Counted from the first letter of the stretch, positions 8,399 through 14,464 are shown. The stretch is DNA of 14,464 nt from Methanobacteriota archaeon (GCA_014240055.1 JAAZXP010000030.1:1-14464); one strand, 5' to 3'. Notes: generated by a model not told the origin, from the sequence alone. A program made the numbers and translations.

Positions 8399-8419
8399 CG
8401 TGCATATTATCCAAATTCT

Positions 8420-11065
8420 ATGAACTCATCAAAATTAGTGTCATTTCTAATGGCTTTTCTATTTTTTAGTTCACTCTTTGTTACAAGCGGTTGTCTTGAA
8501 GAAACGACCAATAATGATGTAATGAATCAAGATGATTCTATCGATTACAATGATGATAATGACGGTAATGAAAACCAGAATGGAAGTGGGAATAATTTAG
8601 AGATAGATTCTGATAATGATGGGTATCCTGATAGTATGGATGCTTTTCCTTATGACAAAAATGAATGGAAGGATTCTGACAATGATTTAGTAGGAGATAA
8701 TGCCGATAAATTCCCTAATGATAATTGTGCAACCGAGGATATGGATGAGGATGGAAAACCTGATGAAATAAAAGATAATTGTAGTACTTCTTTATCTAAA
8801 GATGAAGATATTGACGGGGATGGATTTAGTAATGAAATGGAAATGATGTTAGGAACTAATCCAAAGAATTCAGCATCAAAACCTCTTGATTATGATGGTG
8901 ATAAAACTCCGGATGGTTTAGATGATGATATGGATAATGACGGAATGAATAACTCCGTTGATCAATGCCCTCGTGGAACTATGAACTGGGAAGCTGGTTC
9001 AGATGCTGATTGGGATAAAGATGGATGTAAAGACAGCGATGAAGATCGTGATGACGACAATGATGGAATTATTGATACTTCCGATCTATGTGATGAAACT
9101 CCATTAAATGAAATCCCAAATGACGAAGGCTGTTCCGCATCACAAAGAGATACGGATGGCGATGGAATTGTAGACTCTCTCGATATTTGCTGGGGAGATG
9201 ATTCAACTGGTGATTCTGACGGGGATGGCTTATGTTCTGATGGGGATCAATGCTCGGATGGGCCATTTCTATATGGGGAGAAAGTAGACGATAATGGATG
9301 TTCATATTTTGAAAAGTCAATACCGTGGAATAATGGGCCTTATTCTACTGCTTACATGGGGACTGTAGACGATTTCACAATTCCTCAACCTATTGATGAA
9401 AACTTAAATTTTACCAATGACTGGAAATTTAAAAACGAATGGAAAGGGAAAGACAATTATGTCTTTGTAATTTATAATCCTCTAAATCCAGATAGTGTAA
9501 TCACTTGGAACTCGGCGAATCCCATTGGACAAGCTACTGAATTGAGTTTAATGTTTGAAAAATCCCCAGATAATGTTCACTACTTCTTTGGATCTTATCG
9601 TGATGGGGGGTGGATGGGAGATGTTAGCTACATGTCTGGAAGAGTAAATGCAGCTCTAGCAAGTATGAGTGAAGAAGATAGAGAACATTGGAGCAACAGA
9701 GTTCATTACATTGCAATGGATGCTAATTTCTTAGATGGAAGTATTGCTGAATTTATAGAAGAAAAAGAATCTCCTGCATGGTTTTGCATAGATAGATTAC
9801 AACGCTGGCAAGAAGTCGGAAGCTTCTGGGATCTAAATTTTAACCAAAATTTTAGTTGGTATCGTTTTCATTTCATCGCTAACGAACCAATTTATCTAAA
9901 CTTTGAATTTGGTTTAGAGAGAGAATTGGCTGCAATGGAGCATCATACAAGTATTCCATGTCATGAACGAAATTTTGCTCCTGAAAATTGTTTGAAAGGA
10001 GAATCGGTAACCATCTTTGAATGGAATAAAGGAGACTCAAACACACATGGTGGTGGATGGGGAGGAGGTACAAACGTTCGAAACGTAGAGATGCCAGATA
10101 ATCTAGAACAGTTTGATTCTTTTGCAGTTTATACTTACGAAGCATGCCAAGATCATAAAGGATGCAATGAATGGGATTTCATAGGATATTTGAATGCTTA
10201 CAGTTCGGAATGCTCAGTATCTGAGTTTTCAATATATGAAGAGTGCGTAGGTGAAATTTTAATTCAATATGGAACTCAATCAGAATGTGAAAATGCAGGA
10301 CATAGATGGGATGCTGGGAGTGAAGATACTTCTGCTAGATGTGAGGGCAAATGGAATAGAGTTTGGAAAGCTGAGATTGGAAGATATATTACAGCATATA
10401 ATAGAGAAGGAAGATACATATCTGATGTTACTCCAATGTTAGGCGTTCTAAAAAATGAAGATATTAACGAATTCAATTATTGGCAACCTAATGCTTATGG
10501 ACTTACTGTGAAATTATTCTTCTGGAATGAAAACAAAGATTACACTCCTGTTGGTGCAGAATATTTAGCTGGAGCAACAAGGAAATTTAACTTAGAATAC
10601 AATGATGTATTTGGTAATGAAAATCCATTTGAATACAATGTTACAGATAATGCTGAAAGAGTAGAAATTGTCACGTTCTTTACAGGTCATGGTCACAGTA
10701 GTACTGATGAAAATTGTGCTGAATTCTGTAATCATCAGCATGAATTTACTGTAAATGGAAATACTTTAGATTTACTTGAGCACCCTAACGGAGGAACGCC
10801 ATATGGTTGCTACAATAGGGTTAATGAAGGCGTTTCAGCCAACCAATACGGAACATGGGTCTATGGAAGAGCTGGGTGGTGTCCTGGACAAGACGTTGAA
10901 TATAATCGAATAGATATTACTGGCGAATCTGATGCAGGAACTAATCAACTCAGTTATCGTGGTTTATATCAAGGTGAAGAATATGACCCTACTGTAAATG
11001 ATCCAGATGGTTACTTACCTGAAATTAAATTACGTATGTGGATTATTATTTACGAAGCTCAATAA
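8420..11065 (+). CDS. Secreted lipoprotein: thrombospondin type 3 repeats plus PNGase F-like region
   Basis: With ATG at 8420 the product is 881 residues and starts with a clear lipoprotein signal: MNSSK, a hydrophobic core, then TSGC with the lipid-modified Cys at 25. The earlier ATG would put 14 polar residues before the signal. Residues about 60-290 are calcium-binding thrombospondin type 3 repeats (DSDNDGYPDSMD, DTDGDGIVDSLD and similar). Next comes an unassigned region of about 250 residues that begins like a thioredoxin-type strand (NYVFVIYNPL). From about 580 on, landmarks resemble peptide-N-glycosidase F: CNEWDF, EIGRYITAY followed by ISDVTPML, GHGHSS, NCAEFC and GTWVYGRAGWCPG. PNGase F cleaves N-glycans from Asn. 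The Asp of NEWD and Glu of AEF match positions I recall as important, but the ETW motif after the LKIY strand is not obvious here, so activity is uncertain. The stop overlaps the convergent gene by 7 bases. Confidence 0.85.
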   Translation: MNSSKLVSFLMAFLFFSSLFVTSGCLEETTNNDVMNQDDSIDYNDDNDGNENQNGSGNNLEIDSDNDGYPDSMDAFPYDKNEWKDSDNDLVGDNADKFPNDNCATEDMDEDGKPDEIKDNCSTSLSKDEDIDGDGFSNEMEMMLGTNPKNSASKPLDYDGDKTPDGLDDDMDNDGMNNSVDQCPRGTMNWEAGSDADWDKDGCKDSDEDRDDDNDGIIDTSDLCDETPLNEIPNDEGCSASQRDTDGDGIVDSLDICWGDDSTGDSDGDGLCSDGDQCSDGPFLYGEKVDDNGCSYFEKSIPWNNGPYSTAYMGTVDDFTIPQPIDENLNFTNDWKFKNEWKGKDNYVFVIYNPLNPDSVITWNSANPIGQATELSLMFEKSPDNVHYFFGSYRDGGWMGDVSYMSGRVNAALASMSEEDREHWSNRVHYIAMDANFLDGSIAEFIEEKESPAWFCIDRLQRWQEVGSFWDLNFNQNFSWYRFHFIANEPIYLNFEFGLERELAAMEHHTSIPCHERNFAPENCLKGESVTIFEWNKGDSNTHGGGWGGGTNVRNVEMPDNLEQFDSFAVYTYEACQDHKGCNEWDFIGYLNAYSSECSVSEFSIYEECVGEILIQYGTQSECENAGHRWDAGSEDTSARCEGKWNRVWKAEIGRYITAYNREGRYISDVTPMLGVLKNEDINEFNYWQPNAYGLTVKLFFWNENKDYTPVGAEYLAGATRKFNLEYNDVFGNENPFEYNVTDNAERVEIVTFFTGHGHSSTDENCAEFCNHQHEFTVNGNTLDLLEHPNGGTPYGCYNRVNEGVSANQYGTWVYGRAGWCPGQDVEYNRIDITGESDAGTNQLSYRGLYQGEEYDPTVNDPDGYLPEIKLRMWIIIYEAQ

Positions 11066-12009
11066 TTGTCTATTTCAGTTCTAAAATATTTGTAAAAACA
11101 CCACATTGAAACTGCTCCAAGTAAGTGCCATAATGCATGACCTTGTGCTAGGGAATCTGGATCACACAGAACTCCATCTGTTTTACTTGGCTGCCAAATT
11201 ATTGTAGCTAAAAAATATGATCCAAAACCTAACCAGAAATAAGGTGTGTGAGTTCTTTCTAACTTAATGTCTTCTATTTTGTACAAGAAAAATGCTAAAG
11301 CTGCCCAAAGTAGGATTGCCTCAAACTCACTTAAAATGAAATCTATTGGTGTAGAACCTGGACTTGTATACAAAAATAAGAACAAAATGATTGATGTCGG
11401 TAATAAAAATATCACGATTGGTTGTTTTTGATATTTTAGTGCTAACTCTTGAGAAAGCCAAATTCCAATTAATGCACCCCACAAAAATGTAAGAAGGCTG
11501 TACTGCCACAACAATAACGCAAAAATAACGTTAGCTCCTAAATAATAACTAACAAATTCTTTTTCCGACCACCTAAGAAATCTTGAAAAATTATAGAAAA
11601 CGGGCATGGAAATATACATCATCATCCCGGTAACATCTAACCAACCTCCCCATCCTGTATTGAACCCGTGCATAGCAAAACTACCCATACCTACAGCTAC
11701 GCATGAAATTCCGTATAATGTGAGGAACCAACTTCTTGTAGAAAGAGAAGGCTTACCTTCGCTTGGATCGTATTGCGCTAGCCAGAGAATATACATTCCA
11801 ACAAATACAAATGCTAAATTTGAAATTGTATTTGTAGGTTCACGAATCCAAGTTTCTCTAACTCTTTCACAGTACCCTGATGCACTTGTGCCAGTCCATT
11901 CCCAACCATTCAAAATATAAGTTAAACCATATATTAGAAAAATAGCTGTAATCGCGAAAAGTACTGAAAAAAACTCTTTTCTATCTTGGATATACTTATT
12001 GTCAATCAA
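11059..12009 (-). CDS. CREST-superfamily membrane hydrolase (alkaline ceramidase-like)
   Basis: This is a 316-residue polytopic membrane protein with about seven hydrophobic helices or more. It carries the CREST signature: EPTNTISN (57-64), GSFAMH with Ser110 and His114, WLDVTGMMMY with Asp125, and HALWH with His291 and His295. In alkaline ceramidases and PAQR receptors the three His bind zinc, with the Ser and Asp in the active site, and the enzymes hydrolyse amide bonds of lipids. Archaea are not known for ceramides, so the substrate here is unknown. The only start is TTG at 12007-12009, because an in-frame stop lies three codons upstream. TTG overlaps the TGA of the flavodoxin gene (TTGA), which implies translational coupling. 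The 3' end overlaps the convergent lipoprotein gene by 7 bases. Confidence 0.82.
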   Translation of the reverse strand: MIDNKYIQDRKEFFSVLFAITAIFLIYGLTYILNGWEWTGTSASGYCERVRETWIREPTNTISNLAFVFVGMYILWLAQYDPSEGKPSLSTRSWFLTLYGISCVAVGMGSFAMHGFNTGWGGWLDVTGMMMYISMPVFYNFSRFLRWSEKEFVSYYLGANVIFALLLWQYSLLTFLWGALIGIWLSQELALKYQKQPIVIFLLPTSIILFLFLYTSPGSTPIDFILSEFEAILLWAALAFFLYKIEDIKLERTHTPYFWLGFGSYFLATIIWQPSKTDGVLCDPDSLAQGHALWHLLGAVSMWCFYKYFRTEIDNY

Positions 12010-12806
12010 GATATCTTAATTTTCCTAATAAATCCACAACCCTTACATTCATAATTTGGATATAGGTCCGGGTTATTTGGGGAAGAACCATGCCAATGAA
12101 AAGTATATTTTCCACATTTAACACAGTATGAATTCTGTTTGTATCCTGTATATGCATGAGCTCGTTGTTCCATTACTGGCGTAACTGCTACTTGAGGCAT
12201 GGACGGTATTGCCTGATTGGTAGCAACCGGCCCTTCTGCAGCTTCAACTGGAACTTCAATTTCAATTCCTGCTGCATGAGCCTTCATATTTTCTACTAAA
12301 TCAGGAAGGAATTTCCCACTATCATCAACACAAGCCAATTTGGGCATTGCACCTTTCATCCATTCTTCGGCAGGCATTTCGAAATCTACATCACAATCTA
12401 CACGATCATGTATTCTTGAACCGCCAATATCTTCCAGTGTTTTATCCCAATCCTTTCCAGATTGACAGAATAAATCATATCCAGTATCTCCTAGAGCGCA
12501 AATAGAAAAATTTGTATTAGATAATATCTTTCCAGCTGATGTTGCAGATTCATACAAATCTTCCGCATTATCTGGCATCTCTCCTTCACCCCATGTCGAA
12601 CAAACAATCATAACTCTTGACATCTCAGCCATGGACTTGATGTCAAATCCATCCATGTCGTGGACTTTACCTTTCAACCCATATCGTGTTGCTTCTTGTT
12701 CCCAGGCTTCTGCAAGCCCTTCAGAATTACCGCTCTGCGATCCAAACAAAATGTGAATGTCGCGATTGCCTTCAGCTATAAATTTAGAAATATCAGTCTC
12801 AGGCAT
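12006..12806 (-). CDS. Flavodoxin-like protein with C-terminal zinc ribbon
   Basis: The 266-residue product has two parts. Residues about 16-160 are a flavodoxin fold of the type in P450 and sulfite reductases: the phosphate loop FGSQSGNSEG (21-30), STWGEGEMPDNAE (70-82) and FSICALGDTGYDLFCQSGKDWD for the second and third FMN loops. A Pro/Ala/Val-rich linker (about 180-215) leads to a zinc ribbon with CVKC (228-231) and CKGC (254-257). The FMN domain should shuttle electrons; the ribbon may bind a partner or nucleic acid. No reductase domain is fused. The start follows GGAGG by 10 bases. The stop is fused to the TTG of the membrane hydrolase, so the two are one operon and the flavodoxin could supply electrons to lipid chemistry nearby, which is only inference. 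The fusion to a ribbon is unusual. Confidence 0.85.
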   Translation of the reverse strand: MPETDISKFIAEGNRDIHILFGSQSGNSEGLAEAWEQEATRYGLKGKVHDMDGFDIKSMAEMSRVMIVCSTWGEGEMPDNAEDLYESATSAGKILSNTNFSICALGDTGYDLFCQSGKDWDKTLEDIGGSRIHDRVDCDVDFEMPAEEWMKGAMPKLACVDDSGKFLPDLVENMKAHAAGIEIEVPVEAAEGPVATNQAIPSMPQVAVTPVMEQRAHAYTGYKQNSYCVKCGKYTFHWHGSSPNNPDLYPNYECKGCGFIRKIKIS

Positions 12807-12995
12807 TAGTTGTTATCCTCCAAATAAGAAACAATCGGATTACACCTATTGTGAATTGCAAGTTTTTCATATATTGTCATGGAATTCTTGGCAATGCTCA
12901 TGTGATTTTAAACGCCTCAAATATAGTATTTAGAAGGGGGTTTATTGAACTTACATGTTAGAAGCTTGTTTATTTTTCTCCAACTAATAATATTA

Positions 12996-13029
12996 CTAGT
13001 GCCAAACTGTTTTTTTAGCTAGGCACTAG
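12996..13029. repeat. Perfect inverted repeat CTAGTGCC/GGCACTAG
   Basis: CTAGTGCC (12996-13003) and GGCACTAG (13022-13029) are exact inverted copies around an 18-base spacer containing seven T. The arms could bind a dimeric regulator or form a hairpin. It lies 126 bases before the small zinc-binding gene and about 190 bases before the flavodoxin gene, too far upstream to be a simple operator over either TATA box. Its role is unknown. Confidence 0.5.
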
Positions 13030-13125
13030 GAAATAAAACATATTTTAAATAAAATAAAATATCCGTTTTTAAGAACAAAAACTGCTTATTACGCTACACA
13101 AAAAAATTAGGCAGCAGGACGCACC

Positions 13126-13134
13126 CTTTTTATG
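13126..13134 (+). promoter_or_regulatory. TATA box of the small zinc-binding gene
   Basis: CTTTTTATG is centred about 26 bases before the ATG at 13156, the archaeal leaderless spacing. No Shine-Dalgarno precedes that ATG. Confidence 0.45.
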
Positions 13135-13155
13135 CTTCATACCTATTTTTAAATT

Positions 13156-13407
13156 ATGAGAAGAAGACACATGCCTGCTAGTGATGGTGAAATGTTGACA
13201 CTTTGTGGTCACGCTGCAACCAAACAAGAATATCGTAGAATGAGAACATTACGAATTGAAGAAGTCACTTGTAAACGTTGTCTGAATCTGAATACTGCTA
13301 ATATAGAAAAAGTTCAGGAAATCGATTATAAAACCGAAAATGATCTTGATAAGAGAATTAAGATTGTGAAGTCTAAAATAAAAAAAATCGAAGCCTACAT
13401 GTCGTAG
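13156..13407 (+). CDS. Small zinc-binding protein (CGH/CKRC), 83 residues
   Basis: The 83-residue product pairs LTLCGH (Cys17, His19) with VTCKRC (Cys39, Cys42), a probable four-ligand zinc knuckle of Cys/His and Cys-x-x-Cys. The preceding HMPASDGEMLTLCG is reminiscent of short phage and actinobacterial zinc-finger proteins of the form 'ADG..TLCG...VTCKRC'; that resemblance is from memory and the role of those proteins is also unknown. The C-terminal half is a Lys/Glu-rich helix (DKRIKIVKSKIKKIEAY), likely basic and possibly nucleic-acid binding or coiled-coil. It is the only plus-strand gene between the lipoprotein and the window end. A promoter at the correct leaderless distance supports expression. 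It lies directly upstream of the structured, repeat-bearing non-coding region. Confidence 0.75.
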   Translation: MRRRHMPASDGEMLTLCGHAATKQEYRRMRTLRIEEVTCKRCLNLNTANIEKVQEIDYKTENDLDKRIKIVKSKIKKIEAYMS

Positions 13408-13432
13408 TTTCTAATAATTTGTTCTGAAACGT

Positions 13433-13600
13433 CCCAACTGACGTCTATCCGGTCGATATAAATAGAGTGTAATAGAGTCACTGACGCCCAAAATTAAAGT
13501 GGGCACAGTTCTGTCGACCTTCTCACGTCAGTTGACATCGCTGTACCCGGGGTGGAATTGGTGCCTGATCCTAAGACCAGGTTCCTTTTCCGGCGTACAA
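13433..13600. ncRNA. Candidate structured non-coding RNA, two helical domains
   Basis: This gene-free stretch is more G+C-rich than its surroundings and shows nested complementarity. Domain 1: CAACTGACGT (13435-13444) pairs perfectly with ACGTCAGTTG (13525-13534). Inside, GGTCGA (13451-13456) pairs with TCGACC (13514-13519), AGTG (13466-13469) with CACT (13479-13482), and GCCCA (13486-13490) with TGGGC (13500-13504), giving a multibranched fold. Domain 2: TGTAC (13542-13546) pairs with GTACA (13595-13599) and continues as CCGG/CCGG with one bulge, GGAA/TTCC (13554-13557 with 13582-13585) and CCTG/CAGG (13564-13567 with 13578-13581). It matches no tRNA, RNase P or SRP RNA signature I could find. 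Strand and ends are unknown. A weak TATA-like TTCTAATAA near 13410 would suit the plus strand. The same symmetry could also serve as DNA at an origin. Confidence 0.4.
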
Positions 13601-13603
13601 GTT

Positions 13604-13834
13604 TTGTTTTCCCGCGACATCTCGCCTGTTTTCCTGGCTTGCGTGCTTAGATTGTTTCCTCTTGGTTTTTAAATTGTTTCCCTCTTTTCCCGCTCAAATT
13701 GTTTCCCCCAGTGTCCCGGTTGTTTCCTTTCTTGCATTCAAAGATCGTTTCCCCTTAGTTTCCCAAGTCGTTTCCTTCTAGGCTTGTTCCCTTACTCCTT
13801 GAGTTGGCTTCATAACCCGAAGGTCATGTTTCCC
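13604..13834. repeat. Array of about ten GTTT(T)CC repeats (GGAAAC on minus), about 23-bp period
   Basis: The core GTTTCC, or GTTTTCC in the first two copies, begins at 13606, 13628, 13654, 13676, 13701, 13722, 13747, 13758, 13770 and 13828, with a decayed copy GTTCCC at 13786. Successive spacings for the first seven are 22, 26, 22, 25, 21 and 25 bp, and 23 bp from 13747 to 13770. All are in one orientation. On the minus strand the consensus is approximately GGGAAAC(A/G)A followed by T-rich bases. Intervening sequences are unrelated, so this is not a tandem duplication of longer units. Two-turn spacing on one face of the helix suggests protein binding. The GGAAAC core is shared with one half of the archaeal origin recognition box bound by Orc1/Cdc6, but the other half is not evident. 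Confidence 0.6.
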
Positions 13835-13950
13835 AGAGTGCGGGAACTTTACATGGACAGGGGGAGTATATACTACCTTTCGGATACACTTAAATATGAT
13901 GAGCGCAACAATGTTATTTTGCGCATATTTTTTACACTTTTAAATGATAA
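13835..13950. other. AT-rich segment after the repeat array
   Basis: The last 116 bases before the next gene contain a perfect palindrome AGTATATACT (13865-13874), an AT-rich tract (about 13888-13900) and a hairpin with a T-rich flank (13903-13932). It could be the unwinding element beside an origin array or simply the 3' flank of the minus-strand genes. No gene is supported here. Confidence 0.4.
13903..13932. terminator. Hairpin with T-rich flank
   Basis: GCGCAA (13903-13908) pairs with TTGCGC (13919-13924) around a 10-base loop, and ATATTTTTT follows on the plus strand. It could end a plus-strand transcript from the non-coding region, or terminate the minus-strand EVE-protein operon, whose last stop lies 27 bases away. 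Archaeal terminators usually need only a T-run, so this is tentative. Confidence 0.3.
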
Positions 13951-14247
13951 TTACTTTTTCCAGATGTGGCCAGTGTCATCTAAATCAAAAATCGATCTAA
14001 GTAATTCATCTGAAAACTTCTTGCCGATGTCATCTGCTGCATCAAAATAAGATCTTAACGCAACCATATCTACATCAGATTTTTCAATATCAAATCCAAC
14101 ATTTACTTCAAAGTTGAAAATAACTTCACTAGCTTCTTCGTCTAAATAGAATGATTGGAGATAACCTGCCTCAACCATTATTTCTGCTAAATCTATGAGT
14201 TTCCTGCCTCTATCTGTGCTATAAATTTCAAACCTTACTTTAGGCAT
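13951..14247 (-). CDS. Unrecognised small protein, about 98 residues
   Basis: I do not recognise the family. An upstream ATG at 14295 would give 114 residues but overlap the EVE gene by 28 bases. I prefer ATG at 14247 (MPKVRFEIYS), which follows the EVE stop by 20 bases and begins directly with a beta strand. Neither start has a clear Shine-Dalgarno. The product is acidic, with alternating strands and helices (KVRFEIYS, then GRKLIDLAEIMVEAGY, then SEVIFNFEVNV), and has no Cys, signal or membrane segment. The pattern suggests a small alpha/beta domain, but I assign no function. It probably shares a transcript with the EVE-domain gene. Confidence 0.65.
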   Translation of the reverse strand: MPKVRFEIYSTDRGRKLIDLAEIMVEAGYLQSFYLDEEASEVIFNFEVNVGFDIEKSDVDMVALRSYFDAADDIGKKFSDELLRSIFDLDDTGHIWKK

Positions 14248-14267
14248 ATTATTGGAAGTAGGTAATA

Positions 14268-14464
14268 CTATAAGTGTATATTTGCCATATTGCAAACTTC
14301 ATCAAAATGTTTCTTTTCAACAGGTTGTACTGATAATCTTTGGCCGCGCTTGATTACAAGCATCTCTTCTAAGCTATCATTCTCTTTTAATTGATCCAGC
14401 GTCACCATTTCATCGAACTTAGTTACTGGTTCCATATCTACCAAAAACCATCTAGGAACTTCTT
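14268..14464 (-). CDS. EVE-domain (PUA-like) protein, C-terminal part, cut by window end
   Basis: The minus strand is open from the window edge to TAG at 14268-14270, giving 65 residues. The sequence runs PRWFLVDMEPVTKF, then TLDQLKENDSLEEMLVIKRG, then RLSVQPVEKKHFDEV. This is the C-terminal half of the EVE fold, with the typical W..VD start, the 'L..LK....L..M' helix and the signature LSVQPV. EVE proteins of about 140-150 residues are relatives of PUA and YTH domains and are thought to read modified bases in DNA or RNA; this function is from the family, not from this gene. The start lies outside the window. The following small gene begins about 20 bases later and is probably in the same operon. 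Confidence 0.85.
   Translation of the reverse strand, partial: EVPRWFLVDMEPVTKFDEMVTLDQLKENDSLEEMLVIKRGQRLSVQPVEKKHFDEVCNMANIHL

Larger units (their letters stand above)
12807..13155. other. 349-base intergenic region between divergent genes
   Basis: No gene or tRNA is visible. Near the flavodoxin end it holds GGAGG (minus, 12817-12821) and a TATA-like CAATATATG (minus, 12868-12876), which would give a leader of about 40 bases. In the middle is a perfect 8-bp inverted repeat (12996-13003 and 13022-13029). 13041-13070 is very AT-rich (runs of AAAT). The end near 13126-13134 carries the promoter of the small zinc-binding gene. The remainder shows nothing I can name. Confidence 0.5.

Noticed and set aside
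13454..13463. TATA box (TTTATATC on the minus strand) within the structured region
   Set aside because: It would drive transcription antisense to the 83-residue gene, and the bases take part in or adjoin the proposed stems. Coincidence in AT-rich sequence is likelier.
13433..13600. tRNA, RNase P RNA or SRP RNA
   Set aside because: No tRNA D-arm or T-arm consensus, no GAGGAAAGTC-type RNase P core, and no SRP helix 8 motif is visible on either strand.
13604..13834. CRISPR array
   Set aside because: The repeated core is only 6-9 bp, spacings vary, and the sequences between are about 15 bp. There is no 24-40 bp repeat and no cas gene.
13784..14050. Plus-strand open frame of 88 codons starting at TTG
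   Set aside because: It begins inside the repeat array, overlaps the better supported minus-strand gene by 100 bases, and lacks a promoter or ribosome binding site; the translation resembles no protein.

Overview
The window looks like a piece of an AT-rich genome of a marine planktonic archaeon, most likely Thermoplasmatota of the Poseidoniales (Marine Group II) kind. The reasons are a RadB recombinase (archaea only), archaeal TATA boxes about 26 bases before several start codons (many leaderless), a PGF-CTERM-like cell-surface anchor, and large secreted proteins rich in Asp, PKD domains and thrombospondin type 3 repeats. The assignment is inference from gene content; no marker gene was searched.

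Layout. 1-703 (-): the N-terminal half of an M32 (Taq-type) carboxypeptidase, cut by the window edge. 739-1392 (-): RadB. 1424-6631 (-): a 1735-residue acidic surface protein built from two alternating repeat modules and three PKD domains, with a C-terminal sorting signal. It has its own TATA box and ribosome binding site and is probably co-transcribed with radB and the peptidase. 6696-7900 (-): a PduO-type cobalamin adenosyltransferase translationally coupled to an unrecognised 222-residue protein. 7939-8340 (-): an unrecognised 133-residue protein. 8420-11065 (+): a secreted lipoprotein with thrombospondin type 3 repeats followed by a region resembling peptide-N-glycosidase F. 11059-12806 (-): a flavodoxin/zinc-ribbon fusion coupled to a seven-helix CREST (alkaline ceramidase-like) membrane hydrolase. 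13156-13407 (+): a small zinc-binding protein. 13951-14464 (-): an unrecognised small protein behind the C-terminal part of an EVE-domain protein.

The least explained part is 13408-13950, which has no gene and is richer in G+C than its surroundings. Its first half (about 13433-13600) folds on paper into two multi-helix domains, including a perfect 10-bp closing stem, and looks like a structured non-coding RNA. Its second half (13604-13834) carries about ten same-orientation copies of GTTT(T)CC (GGAAAC on the other strand) spaced mostly 21-26 bp, followed by AT-rich DNA. The GGAAAC core resembles half of the archaeal origin recognition box, so this could be an Orc1/Cdc6-bound array or another iteron-like protein-binding array.

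A second theme is the cell surface. A giant repeat protein with roughly forty potential N-glycosylation sequons and a candidate N-glycanase-like lipoprotein lie within 2 kb of each other. A functional link between them is only a hypothesis.
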